Source: Megascapheus bottae (taxonomy: Eukaryota; Chordata; Mammalia; Rodentia; Geomyidae). From it: 64,000 nt of DNA. Made by a program: the position numbers and the translations under genes. The notes beneath the pieces were generated by a model. It worked only from the letters and a program-made list of their open reading frames with translations, was not told where the DNA came from and did not search any database. Shown one piece after another: positions 33,750 to 43,745 of this stretch. Every line of letters begins with the position of its first letter. Positions within the stretch are counted from its first letter, which is position 1. The stretch spans positions 19,942,777 to 20,006,776 of the forward strand of contig JANJXV010000020.1 of NCBI GenBank assembly GCA_024803745.1. Direction: 5' to 3'.

Positions 33750-34880
33750 CATTTTTTTTAAAAAAATTATTGTTGGGATGATGTACAGAGGGGTTGCAGT
33801 CATATCCATCTGTGGGTACATTACTTCTTGAACATTGTTACCCCTTTCCATGTTTTTCTCCCGTTTTCCCTCACCCACTCCTCTCACCCCTTTTGTTGTT
33901 CCCTAACCTTCCTTTTTTTCAAATAAAAAATATATACTTTCATTTTTTAGCTGAAAAAACCTTTACTATGTATATATGCTGTTTTTTAACCAGTTCATCT
34001 GTTGATTGGCATCCATTGATTCCATACCTTGTTTCACTTGAATAGTGATGCAATAATTAGGGATGTTCAGGTTTGTCTTTATTAAATGAATTTGGATTCT
34101 TTGGGGGTATATACCTAGGAGTGATATGGTATAATCACAATGTCATTCAATTTTTAGAATTTTTTAGAAGTAATTTCATACTGATTCCCAAGTGACTACA
34201 CAGTTTTCATTACCATGCACTCTGTATAAAATTCCTCCCTACCCCAAATTGTCAGGAGGGTTTGTATGCTTCCTTGATGGCTATTCCAATTATGATGAGA
34301 TGGAATATCAATATAATTTTGATTTATACTTCCCTGTGGGCTAAAGATGTTGGCAAGTATTTTATCGGTCACTTTCAATTTTTCTTCTGACACTATCACA
34401 TTAAGTTCATTTTATTTGTTCTTTTGGTATTTATTTTTTTCATTATTTATATGATCTGGATATTAATATCCTGTCAGATGATTATCTTCGCAGAGGTTTT
34501 CTTCCACTTTGTAGGCTATTGCTTTATTCTGTTCTTTACTTTCCTGACTGTGTAGGAACTTGCCAAATTGATATGATTAATTTTTAAACTTGTTATTATT
34601 TCCTGAGCTATTGGAATCTTCTCAGAAAGTCATGGTTTATGTCCATATTGTGAAGTATTTTCCTCCAGTAGTTTCAAAGATCTCAGGTCTTAGATTAAAA
34701 TTTTTGCACCCATTTTTAGGATGCATTCTTACCAATGCCAGCATCTATTTGATATATGTGTATCTTGGTTTGTGGCTGCATCATTCCAGTCCATGCCTCT
34801 ATATTCTCATGACATTTTCTACACATATTCCAAAATGTATTTGCTTATCTTATGCACAGAAGTTTTGTTTTTGGTTTAAG
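33750..34880 (-). mobile_element. Old L1 remnant with decayed ORF2
   Basis: Its 3' end (GTTGGGATGATGTACAGAGG) starts just beyond the preceding L1. Further up it has phrases typical of the complement of L1 ORF2: TAATAGTGATGCAATAA-like 'aatagtgctgcaatgaaca', TATATACCTAGGAGTGATAT, TTTTTAGAAGTAATTTCATA, ATGATGAGATGGAATATCAA and TTCTTCCACTTTGTAGGCTA. Frames are destroyed. Oldest L1 in the window by appearance. Confidence 0.8.
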
Positions 34881-36009
34881 ACTTTTCTAGATAATGTAGG
34901 AGAATCTTATTTAAATATCTTCATTAATTTTTACATTATTTTCATTGATCTTAATTTTATTACTATCTGGAAAGGTCCATTTTCCTAGTAGGGTCACATT
35001 TACAGGTCACAGGTATACCTCTCTTCAGTATTAAGGCAGGGACACCAATTCAACACATTACAGTAGCTGAATAATGCCATAGTATAGCTATACTTCTATA
35101 TTTAATTTTCATCTTGTAGAAAATGAAAATAAAAATTTATCCTCACTAATTTTTTTTTACTTTCAACTTGTATTCTTTAGATAAGAAAATGAACCATGTC
35201 AGTATAAATGTAATCATGCAAGCTCTGTCCACAAGGGGTACGATAAACGGCTTGTTGTGAATTGATCCTATTTTCTGATTAAGTGGGAACAGCTGCTGAT
35301 GTATGTTGCTATGAGTGAATAACTGAACAGATGTAGTCTAGGAATTAATACCATCTCTGAATACAGTCAATTCTCTAATTTTCTCTTTGGAAAAAATCTA
35401 TTCACATTCTTGACAGCTTTGAAGCAACATTCAAATCCTATGAATATTCTAATATTATAAAGGGTCCTAAATATGCTGTTAGGAAATTAGTCCAGTGTAC
35501 CCAGAACAGTTGATGGGTTGTCAGTAAATCTGAGCCATGCAATTTCTGGAATATACTACAGTGTTAGGAACTGTTGACAATGCAAACACTAGTTACCTTT
35601 GTGAATCTGGGTATTGTTGTGTGCAAAAAGTAAATGTTCACTCCTTTCTAAATTTTCCTACTTATTCATTTATTTCTTCTGAAATATGAATTAATATCTA
35701 CTGTCATATTTTTAATGGTGAGAAGCTGTTTGTCTTTCTGCTTTTAATAAAAGCAAAATCTTGATATTGTGGCAGAAGCTTTCTAAACATAAGTGTCATT
35801 CTCTTACATTCAAGGAGTTCCTTTTAGGAAAACTTTTATTTTACTGTATCATAAATTGTATTTTCCAAATTTTAAAAAGCATGATAAGACATTGTCATTT
35901 CCTGTCTGTATATTCTGACCACATATGTTATGATCCATTATCCATGCCTAGGACTTTGAAAATGTCCAAATTAATGTATAATAATAATAAACAATTAAAT
36001 ATGAGAGCA
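34881..36009. other. Unassigned AT-rich sequence
   Basis: Open frame 35761-36201 extends into a B1 monomer and is not a gene. Nothing else recognised. Confidence 0.5.
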
Positions 36010-36125
36010 AGCCAAGTCACATGCCTATGTGTTACCCTCAGAAAGCTGAGGCAGAAGAATACTGAATTTGGGGCCAAGCAGAGCTATTTTGTGAGATTCT
36101 GTCTCAAAAACAAAGAAATGAAGCA
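36010..36125 (+). mobile_element. B1-like SINE monomer
   Basis: GCCAAGTCACATGCCTATGT, AAAGCTGAGGCAGAAGAATA, GGGGCCAAGCAGAGCTATTT, TGTGAGATTCTGTCTCAAAA and an A-rich tail: the order of a rodent B1 with the 'gaccctgtctcaaaa' end. No Geo half. Confidence 0.8.
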
Positions 36126-36419
36126 AATGTTGGGGTATAACTGTGAAAACCCAGGAGTTAGCTACTCAATCAGATGTGCAGAGTATGACATTGACTCATG
36201 ATGTTCAGAATGGTTTCATGCCTTATGAACTTAATTTTTATGTTGAATTCATGGAAATATGTATCACTGCAGTAGAGTGTGATTAGTTAAGAGTTTGAAT
36301 GTGAGTAAAAGCCACGGTGGTACAAATTTAGGAAGTACCATTTGAGAAATAGCGAGTATTAAATTTTGCATGGAGTGGTTTGTGATGACCAGGAAGGCTC
36401 TACGACTTGAACTAGTACC

Positions 36420-36640
36420 CTGGTCCTTTTAATTTCTTTGTTTCTCAGGTAAGATCTTACACTTTTTACTCTGGAATATGACCCCTACCTTCGCCACATA
36501 AGCAGCTGGAAATAAGAGTTATGTAATCTCATAACACCTCTACAGAAATGGTGCTTCACTACGTTTTTTGACCAGCCTGGTTTTAACACTGTAATGCTTC
36601 TATCTATGTCATCAAAGTAGCTAGAATTACAGGCTTGTCC
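36420..36640 (-). mobile_element. Old SINE-like fragment
   Basis: CAGGTAAGATCTTACACTTT, ACCAGCCTGGTTTTAACACT and AAGTAGCTAGAATTACAGGC recall the complement of a B1-like half. Related in layout to 17750-18045 and 53105-53640. Confidence 0.45.
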
Positions 36641-36969
36641 CCATTCCCATTTAATATGACCCTTTTGAATTCATTTGATCATATAACCAATATTAGTGAA
36701 CATAGGGGAGTGATTATACCTAGCCAGTATATAAATAAAGCATTTAGTTAACCACTTACAGAAAGTAGGAAAAAAGAGCATTAGAGGAAAGATATTCTAG
36801 ACTTTTACTGTAATGAAATGAGCAAATCTCAGCACACTCTGAAATTGGTTTCGCTGAATTACATTATTGATAATATATTGATTACCATGTCAACATAAGC
36901 AGCTAGAGAACAGTTGGTTTCAATAGGATTAGTTTCAGAAACTGTATCTTTTTTATTTGCTTATTTATT
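36641..36969. other. Unassigned AT-rich sequence
   Basis: Nothing recognised. Confidence 0.5.
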
Positions 36970-37199
36970 TGGTTTGACTTACCAGCCCTGGGGCTTGAAT
37001 TCATGGCCTGCCGCAATCCATGAATTATTTCTCTCAAGCCTGGTGCTCTACCACTTTGAGTCACAGCTTTGTTTTTCAATTTTTGGTAGTTATTTGAAGG
37101 TAAGACTCTTATAAACATCATGTCTATGCAGGCTTTGAACTACAATCCTCATACTTTTGAGTACTTAGGCTTACAAACATAAGCAACCAATGCACAGCT
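36970..37199 (-). mobile_element. B1-like/Geo dimeric SINE, diverged
   Basis: Plus strand: GGGGCTTGAATTCATGGCCT, CTGGTGCTCTACCACTTTGA, GAAGGTAAGACTCTTATAAA, TGCAGGCTTTGAACTACAAT, TTACAAACATAAGCAACCAA. Same element order as the copy at 41010. Confidence 0.85.
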
Positions 37200-37213
37200 A
37201 CAAATAAAATCTT

Positions 37214-37242
37214 ATTATATATATATATACATACATACATAT
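37214..37242. repeat. (TA)n/(TACA)n tract
   Basis: TATATATATATATACATACA run. Simple sequence. Confidence 0.85.
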
Positions 37243-37999
37243 GGAATTGTAACATTAAATGAGGCTAATTCATTGAAGTCTCTGTGTACTGAGATAACGC
37301 CAGGTCTTTTGTACCAATTCTCTCATGGCTCATTTGGTTTGGAGGGGGCCAAATGATAATTTGGCCTCAAAATGTTGAGGATGTTTTTACTTCAAAACTT
37401 TCATGTTGCCTTTCTTTTTAACTTAGTGCCAGATAACAGAAATATCAAAATCCAAGAATTAATCAGTCAAGCTTAAAAAAACAAACGAACAGAAGACTGG
37501 CTTAGTAATAGTCCCCTAGAAATGAGTTGGCAGATTTACTGAAAACTCAATTGGCAGGGATAGCCAATTAGTCAGAGATGAGAGAGCATTATGACTCAAG
37601 ATTTAAAACAACTTTAAGTGTCAACAGGAGTCAGGATGCATAGGCAGTGTAGTATGATTAAAACTGGCCCATTCACTTAATTTGGCAGTGGCAAAATAAT
37701 AAAAGATTTCATCTCAATGTTATTTCAATATCATATTTGGTGATACTTAACATTATTTCTACAAGTATACTCCCAAGCTGCAGAGCAAAGGAGCCAATTT
37801 ATCACTCAAAATGTAAACCACAAGATATACAAATTATGAATGATTTCCTTTTAATATAGATATTTACCTTTCACTGTAAATATTTCTGCCCTATGGTTTC
37901 TACCTACCAAAGTTTCTGTTCTATTTCTATCATAATAACACTGAGGGGTATTATAAATGATCTTTCCAATATTCGACATTCTAAGCATAAGCGTTATTT
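37243..37999. other. Unassigned AT-rich sequence
   Basis: No exon, RNA gene or repeat recognised. Confidence 0.5.
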
Positions 38000-38470
38000 A
38001 CCAAGCACTATGAATGTTATACAATGGAATCTGTTCCTGATTTACACAGACTATTCCATTTAAGTTTCACAAGTACAATATACTATAGATTATTTTCTGT
38101 GTTTATATAATTAGTGAGATCTGAACTCAGGCTCTGGGTGCTGTCTCTTAGCTCTTTCCACTCAAGGCTGATTCTCTACATGACTCACAGCTCCTCTTAG
38201 AGCTTTATGGTAGTGAATTGAAGATAATAGTCTCACCTTCCTGAGTGGAAAGTTTCAACTATGCTGCATAGATCTCAGCCTCATGTAACTGGAATTACAG
38301 ATGCGAGCCCCCCACCCTGCCCAGCTTAGGCTATAGATTTTAATTGTAATTTTCATTGAGATAATTGAGGGTTTGAGTATGTACAACTTGTTCAAATCAC
38401 CTGGACTGCCAATGGCAGAATTGGAGCAAGAACTCAGGCGCCTTGTCCTGTGTCTCGGACTATAGCCCTG
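38000..38470 (+). mobile_element. MIR split by a SINE
   Basis: Left part: CCAAGCACTATGAATGTTAT and TCCATTTAAGTTTCACAAGT (compare 'atctcatttaatcctcacaac'). Right part after the SINE: TTTCATTGAGATAATTGAGG, TACAACTTGTTCAAATCACC, GGCAGAATTGGAGCAAGAAC, TCAGGCGCCTTGTCCTGTGT. The core order is MIR. One of the better-preserved old elements here. Confidence 0.8.
38103..38330 (-). mobile_element. B1-like/Geo SINE inserted in a MIR
   Basis: Plus strand: GATCTGAACTCAGGCTCTGG, CTCTTAGCTCTTTCCACTCA, GAAGATAATAGTCTCACCTT, ATAGATCTCAGCCTCATGTA, GGAATTACAGATGCGAGCCC. CTATAGATT at 38093-38101 and 38331-38339 is the target-site duplication. Confidence 0.9.
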
Positions 38471-39733
38471 TTGAGGAAACCATATTATGCTGGTCTATGA
38501 CAGAAAGAAATGAATGCTTTAGTCTTTCACATTCAGTTTTCTGATAACATAAAACTGAATTCTTCAGCTGTATGATGATTTTTGCTTTGTGTTTGCAAAC
38601 AGAAAATATTGATGCTAATTGTCTTGATTTGCTTTAAAATGGCACATATACAGCAATGAATCCCTCCTTTCTTGGTCTTCAGTTTCATTTAGTTGCTTTG
38701 ACTAGAATACTTAGAAATAAAACAAAAACTGAGTATCACTCTCCTATTAGGGTTCATTGACCCTACTGCCATTATTCATCAAAAATTATACCTGGAATAG
38801 AAATTAAGAAAAAAACAATAAAATAAACACCAATCACTATTCTCTGATGAAGCAAGAATTTAAGTATCTATTTCTGAGACTTAAACAACTAGATACAATT
38901 AAGATGAAGGTTTAGTCATTACAGGTTTTCAAAAAATGATGGTAATTAAAGATGCACACTAGAATGGAAGTTGAAATTGAAAAACTATCCAATATCATTA
39001 CTACCTTGAATTGGTCAAGCACTCAAGTTGAAGGTTTTGAATCTGAGATTCACTGGACTTCTTGGACAATTGATGTAATGTATTTCCTGATTCTTCAATG
39101 CACATTTTCTTGTCTGGAGAGAGTAAAAGTGAACAATATCATTCTTCAAACAGCTTATGTGGTATTTCCTGTGCTTGACAGAGATAACCTTGTTTATTGA
39201 AAGAAGTCCTAACCATGAGAACTAAGTTGGTTTGGTTAATTCCCGAAGTCTCATTTCTGCCACTGATAAAATTGCATATTCTTGCTCATTTTTAAAGTCT
39301 GAAGATATGAACAGGAAATTCAAGTTCATGGTATAAAGTAGATATTCAAAAAATATTTGATTCTCTGTTAGCACTTGATCTTAGAGTCTGCATTGCTTTT
39401 CTCTTTATAGTAAATTTCAACCTTAAAGGTACATTACCCAGATTGTAGTATGTTTGTAGTCACTAATCTCTCTAAAACTTGGCCTTTAATTACTGGGTGT
39501 TGTTTTTTTTTCTTACTTTAGTTCTACATTATTGTCTCATAGTCATGTTTTAAGTAGTTTGTTTTGTTTCTGAATCATTCAAAATTATATATTTTATTAC
39601 AAAAAATAAATGCTAATGTACAATAACATGTTTGAAAAGATAAACATTTTATGGTCAACATGAATTCCAATTTAGCACTCATATATGTGTTGTGGTTGTT
39701 TGTATTAATTAAAATTTGGATTTCTTTTTGTTT
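38471..39733. other. Unassigned AT-rich sequence
   Basis: No exon, RNA gene or repeat recognised. The open frame at 38952-39200 matches no protein I know. Confidence 0.5.
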
Positions 39734-39742
39734 AGAAACTAT

Positions 39743-39970
39743 GTATATATTACAATATTTCACCTGGTTATCTGATATATTGTTTATATGCATATTTGGT
39801 TATTTGAAGTCGGATAGGAAAGGGAGGAAAACAAGATGAGGGGCGAGGGTGGGGGGAGGGAAATGGAGACCAAGCATGAAAAAGGGTATCAATGTATGTG
39901 AAGTAATGCACCTTCTATCTGGTGAATATAATGTAACCCTTCTATTAATTACAAAAAAATATATGAAAAA
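39743..39970 (+). mobile_element. L1 3' end with target duplication
   Basis: About 228 bp of the main L1 3' UTR on the plus strand: GTTATCTGATATATTGTTTA, TTTGGTTATTTGAAGTCGGA, the G-rich block at 39840-39860, AATGCACCTTCTATCTGGTG, TAACCCTTCTATTAATTAC and an A-rich tail. Flanked by AGAAACTAT at 39734-39742 and 39971-39979. Confidence 0.94.
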
Positions 39971-40197
39971 AGAAACTATATATTTTATCTTCTTTTAAGT
40001 TGGAAAAAATTTAAGGTTGTCTTTATCCATAATCGTATTTGAATATGACTTTATCTAGAGTTTAAAAACATTTCCACGTTTTGCTAATAATATTCTTCGA
40101 TTATTTAGCATCAGATGCTAACCTATGAAGTCTGGTATTGATAGTATGTATACTCCTTTGTTATCAAAGTACTTTAGAGGTTAAAATGTGAGTTCTA

Positions 40198-40402
40198 TGG
40201 GGCCGGGAGTTTGGCCTAGTGTTAGAGTGCTTGTCTAGTATGCACAAAGACCCGGGTTCAATTCCTTGGTACCACATACATAGAAAAAAGCCGGAAGTGG
40301 TGCTGAGGCTCAAGTGGTAGAGTGCTAGCCTTGAGAAAGTCCAAGGACAGTGCTCAGGCCCTGAGCCCAAGCCCAGGACTGGCAAAAAAAAAAAAAAAAA
40401 AA
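40198..40402 (+). mobile_element. IDL-Geo-type dimeric SINE
   Basis: Near-consensus: GGGCCGGGAGTTTGGCCTAG, TGTTAGAGTGCTTGTCTAGT, CCCGGGTTCAATTCCTTGGT; right monomer AAGCCGGAAGTGGTGCTGAG, CTCAAGTGGTAGAGTGCTAG, GAGCCCAAGCCCAGGACTGG; A18 tail. AGTTCTA at 40191-40197 and 40407-40413 is a short likely target duplication. The long pure A-tail suggests a recent insertion. Confidence 0.96.
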
Positions 40403-40413
40403 GGTCAGTTCTA

Positions 40414-40995
40414 GAGGTAGTGTGTATTTACCTCAATTCTAGGTGTTTTTCTTTTCTTATAACTGTTAAAATGATCTATTTCTATATTTTGAGTTTATTA
40501 GTCAGTGGAGAAGTAGGCTAAACTATATAAGGATGCTGAAAGCATTTCATATTGTCTTATGATGTTAGTACTGCTTGTTACCTGCCTTATAAGGGCTTCT
40601 TTCTCCCTAATATTTGCACTGTTATTGGTTCATTTTATGGACAGAATTTATTTTTGTCATGGTTTTTCTCAGGATGATTTTAGCTTGTTGTACTTTGCCT
40701 ATTGCTAATGAATGGGTGTGGGATAGAGAAACTTTTGTACTGATGGTTTTTCTTTCTATAAGCTGGTCTATCTGAGCATTGGAAGAGGGAAAGAAGAGAG
40801 TAGTGGCCCAAGTCTACAGATTTCATAATTTTTGGTATGATTTTGATAGTTTCTGTTTAATAACACTGAAAATTTATATTTCTTTAACATGTGTGTATAA
40901 TTATTTGCTAAAATTATAAATGTCCAATTTCCAGAAGTATCCAGTCTTACTTAATGGCCATACTTCTAAACAGAGACTAAATGTATCAACGTATC
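40414..40995. other. Unassigned AT-rich sequence
   Basis: Nothing recognised. Confidence 0.5.
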
Positions 40996-41009
40996 CCATT
41001 AACATTTTT

Positions 41010-41235
41010 TTTTGTCGGGCTTGAACTCAGGCCTGAGCACAGAGTTCCTGAGATCTTCAGCTCTAGGCTACTGCCCTATCCCTTGAGCCACAGCACTACT
41101 TCTGGTTTCCTGGTGGTTCATTTTGGAGATAAGAGTCTCATAGACTTTAATGCCAGGACTGGCTTTGAACCACGATCCTCAGATCTCAGCCTCCTGAGTA
41201 GCTAGGATTACAGGCATGAGCTACCATGCCTGGCT
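41010..41235 (-). mobile_element. B1-like/Geo dimeric SINE with 14-bp target duplication
   Basis: Plus strand: GTCGGGCTTGAACTCAGGCC, GATCTTCAGCTCTAGGCTAC, TGAGCCACAGCACTACTTCT, GATAAGAGTCTCATAGACTT, GATCCTCAGATCTCAGCCTC, TAGCTAGGATTACAGGCATG, AGCTACCATGCCTGGCT. CCATTAACATTTTT at 40996-41009 and 41236-41249 is a perfect duplication. On the SINE strand it begins AAAAA, as expected for L1 endonuclease cutting at TTTT/A. Best reference copy of this SINE here. Confidence 0.97.
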
Positions 41236-41249
41236 CCATTAACATTTTT

Positions 41250-42333
41250 ATTATAATTTCTAATATTATTGTCTGTTCTAACAGTGAATATAAAAGGCCC
41301 TTGTCTCATAAAGTACTGATAATTCTTGTATAGAGCAATTTTCATATATTGGTTTGAATGCTTCATAAAGTTTCCTTCATAACAAGAAGAGATGTAATGT
41401 TATAGTTTTACTTATTGCCATTGTTTTAAAGTTGATTTTGAAGGGTCAAGATCTATCAGGACAGAATACACAAATAAATTTAAGAAATAGTTCTCATCCA
41501 AGCCATGCAATATACAGCACTCTTCGTGTGGTAATGAGCTGTTAAGGATTCGACTAATGGCAGTTTAGTAGCTGTAGCTAAGGATTTTCCTACCAATAAA
41601 TCTAGTTTCCTTGGCTGTTAGGCAGAGATCCTCACATAGCCTCTTAGCTCAAGTGACACTGATTAATGACCACAGAAAATAAATACTGTTCTCAGGGAGC
41701 AAACAAAACACCACAGTAAGTCAGGAAAATTGGAGGAAGTAAATGTAAGATTCCCACATACTTAGAAAAGGACACAAACACTTAAGAAATCAATTAAGGA
41801 GTTAAAAAATAAAACACAACTGAACTCAAGGGAATGAAAAACTTATGTGGTACTCTATTTGTAGGAATTGAGGCAATAACTCTCCTCACCATCAGTCTTT
41901 CAAAAAGTATTGCTGTAGCTGGATTTTGAAATAAGAGCACACATCAGCTATGAGTTGAGGAAAACAGTAACTTTTCATTAACTAGATCAAAGACTTAATA
42001 TTCATATATCTAGATTTTTAAAGAGTTCAATATTTAGGACATATTGAAAATGAAATTTGGTATTTGAAATAAATATTTTGTGTAAGAAAAATTAAGTCAA
42101 CTTTAAAAATGTTAGATCTTTGAAAGAATTAGTTCTAATTGCAATACACAATATCAAAATGAGAGATATCAAAATATTATTTCTCCTTTAAAAGTGAAAG
42201 GATGCTCACAATTGAATATAATTTATTTTCTTCTATTTTAATAAAGATTTAAAAGAAATCTTTATTCTTTGTGGCATTAACATTGTAGCATCTATAATGT
42301 TTACCTTCTTGTAGTTTTATATGACAAAATTTG
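41250..42333. other. Unassigned AT-rich sequence
   Basis: No exon, RNA gene or repeat recognised. Confidence 0.5.
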
Positions 42334-42436
42334 TCTTATCTATCTATATATTTACTTATCTATGTAGGTACATATCTGTATATCTATGTATCTATGTGTA
42401 TATATATATATTTGTGTATCTGTCTGTCTATCATCT
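42334..42436. repeat. Imperfect TATC/TATG/TCTG microsatellite
   Basis: Mixed TATCTATCTATA, GTATATCTATGTATCTATG, TA and CTGTCTGTCTATC units. Simple sequence; its 63-codon open frame is not a gene. Confidence 0.9.
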
Positions 42437-42536
42437 TACAAACATGTATTTTCCCTGTCCTTATTAACTATATTATCATGATTTTATTCATTGTCCTTTC
42501 CTTAGCTTTTAAGTTAATATAAAATTCAACTTTGTA

Positions 42537-42770
42537 TCTGCTGCTGATGGCTCATGTTAGTAATCCTAATTACTCAGGAGGCTGAGATCTAAGGGTATTG
42601 TTGGAGGCAGACCAGGAAAGAAAGTCTGTGAAGCTCTAATCTCCAATAAGTTATTTTAAAAAGGCATTAAGTGTCATTATGGTTCAACCTTAAACAATTC
42701 TTAACCAAAAGAATTTCAGAAGGTAGAACCCAGCTTTGAATTTAAGCCCCAGAACCCAAACAAAATAAAA
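42537..42770 (+). mobile_element. B1-like/Geo dimeric SINE, diverged
   Basis: CTGATGGCTCATGTTAGTAA, TCCTAATTACTCAGGAGGCT, GAGATCTAAGGGTATTG, GAAGCTCTAATCTCCAATAA, right half with GTGTCATTATGGTTCAACCT and TGAATTTAAGCCCCAGAACC, then an A-rich tail. The L1 at 42777 begins just after this tail. Confidence 0.88.
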
Positions 42771-42776
42771 CAAAAT

Positions 42777-43636
42777 CTAATAACAACAGATGCTGGAGGG
42801 GATGTGGCCAGGAGGGATCACTGTTGGTGGGAGTGCAAACTTGTTCAACCACTAATGAAAGCAGTATGGCAGTTCCTCAAAAGACTAAACATAGAGCTCC
42901 CCTATGACCCAGCAATTCCACTACTTGGCATTTACCCAATCATCGAGAAACAAGGGCATACTAAAGCCACTAGCACAACAATGTACATTGCAGCACTATT
43001 TACCATAGCAAAGATATGGAACCAACCTAGAAGTCCCTCAGTTGATGAATGGATCAACAAGATGTGGTATTTGTACACAATGGAATTCTATGCTGCTGTC
43101 AGAAAGAATGACATTGCTCCATTTGTTAGGAAATGGAAAGACTTAGAAAAGATCATATTAAGTGAAGTAAGCCAGACTCAAAGGAACATAGGCTCAATGG
43201 TTTCCCTAATTTGTCATAATCAGTAGAAACCTTGGGCTCTCCTAGCAGAGATTTGCAATAGAGCAAAACCTTGATACATAAGGCCATATAGTATTACGCT
43301 AAATGAAAGGACCTCTAGGATATAGAAATAAAAGCCATATAATGAATGATTGTTGTCCTTAAGGTACTGTGTTATCTCCTATCTCTTTTGCTGTCCCTTG
43401 GTTATCTTATATTGTTACAGTATCCCACTTTGTTATCTCATATATCGGATATATTTGTATTTGGTTATTTGAAATTGGATAGGGAAGGGGGGAAAACAAG
43501 ATGAGGGGTTGGGGTGGGAGGTGGGAAATGGGGATCAAGACATGTGAAAGGGTATCAATGTATGCGAATTAATGTACCTCCTATCTGGCAAATATATAAC
43601 CCTTATATTAATTACAATAAAATATATATATAAAAA
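42777..43636 (+). mobile_element. LINE-1 3' end, main family, plus strand
   Basis: 5'-truncated: begins at AACAACAGATGCTGGAGGGG in ORF2, stop near 43226, 3' UTR with the G-rich block at 43504-43525, CTCCTATCTGGCAAATATAT, TTAATTACAATAAAATATAT and an A-rich tail. High similarity to the 10.9 kb copy. Followed after the tail by a lone Geo monomer. Confidence 0.95.
42780..43226 (+). pseudogene. L1 ORF2 C-terminal fragment, long open stretch
   Basis: From 42825 the frame stays open to the natural ORF2 stop: HCWWECKLVQPLMKAVWQFL, NIELPYDPAIPLLGIYP, NQPRSPSVDEWINKMWYLY, TMEFYAAVRKNDIAPFVRKW, SEVSQTQRNIGSMVSLICHN. Near 42822, where the 10.9 kb copy has GGATCCCTACTACACTG on the L1 strand, this copy has GGATCACTG: 8 bases lost, so the upstream residues are out of frame. 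About 130 residues of the C-terminal domain remain. No catalytic part, no function. Confidence 0.92.
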
Positions 43637-43650
43637 AAGAAAAAAAACAG

Positions 43651-43745
43651 AAGTGGTGCTGAGGCTCAAGTGGTAAAGCTCAAGCCATGAGAGCGTCCAA
43701 GGACAGTGCTCAAGCCCTGAGTTCAAGCCGAAGACTGGCAAAAGC
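43651..43745 (+). mobile_element. Isolated Geo (right) SINE monomer at the L1 tail
   Basis: AGAAGTGGTGCTGAGGCTCA, AGTGGTAAAGCTCAAGCCAT, GACAGTGCTCAAGCCCTGAG, TTCAAGCCGAAGACTGGCAA. This matches the right half of IDL-Geo; no left monomer precedes it, only the L1 tail. Either a 5'-truncated SINE or an L1/SINE chimera made by template switching. Confidence 0.92.

Noticed and set aside
34590..34988. 132-codon plus-strand frame
   Set aside because: Lies on the antisense strand of a decayed minus-strand L1 ORF2 for most of its length.
35761..36201. 146-codon plus-strand frame
   Set aside because: Its second half is a B1 monomer (36010-36125); the first half has no known motif.
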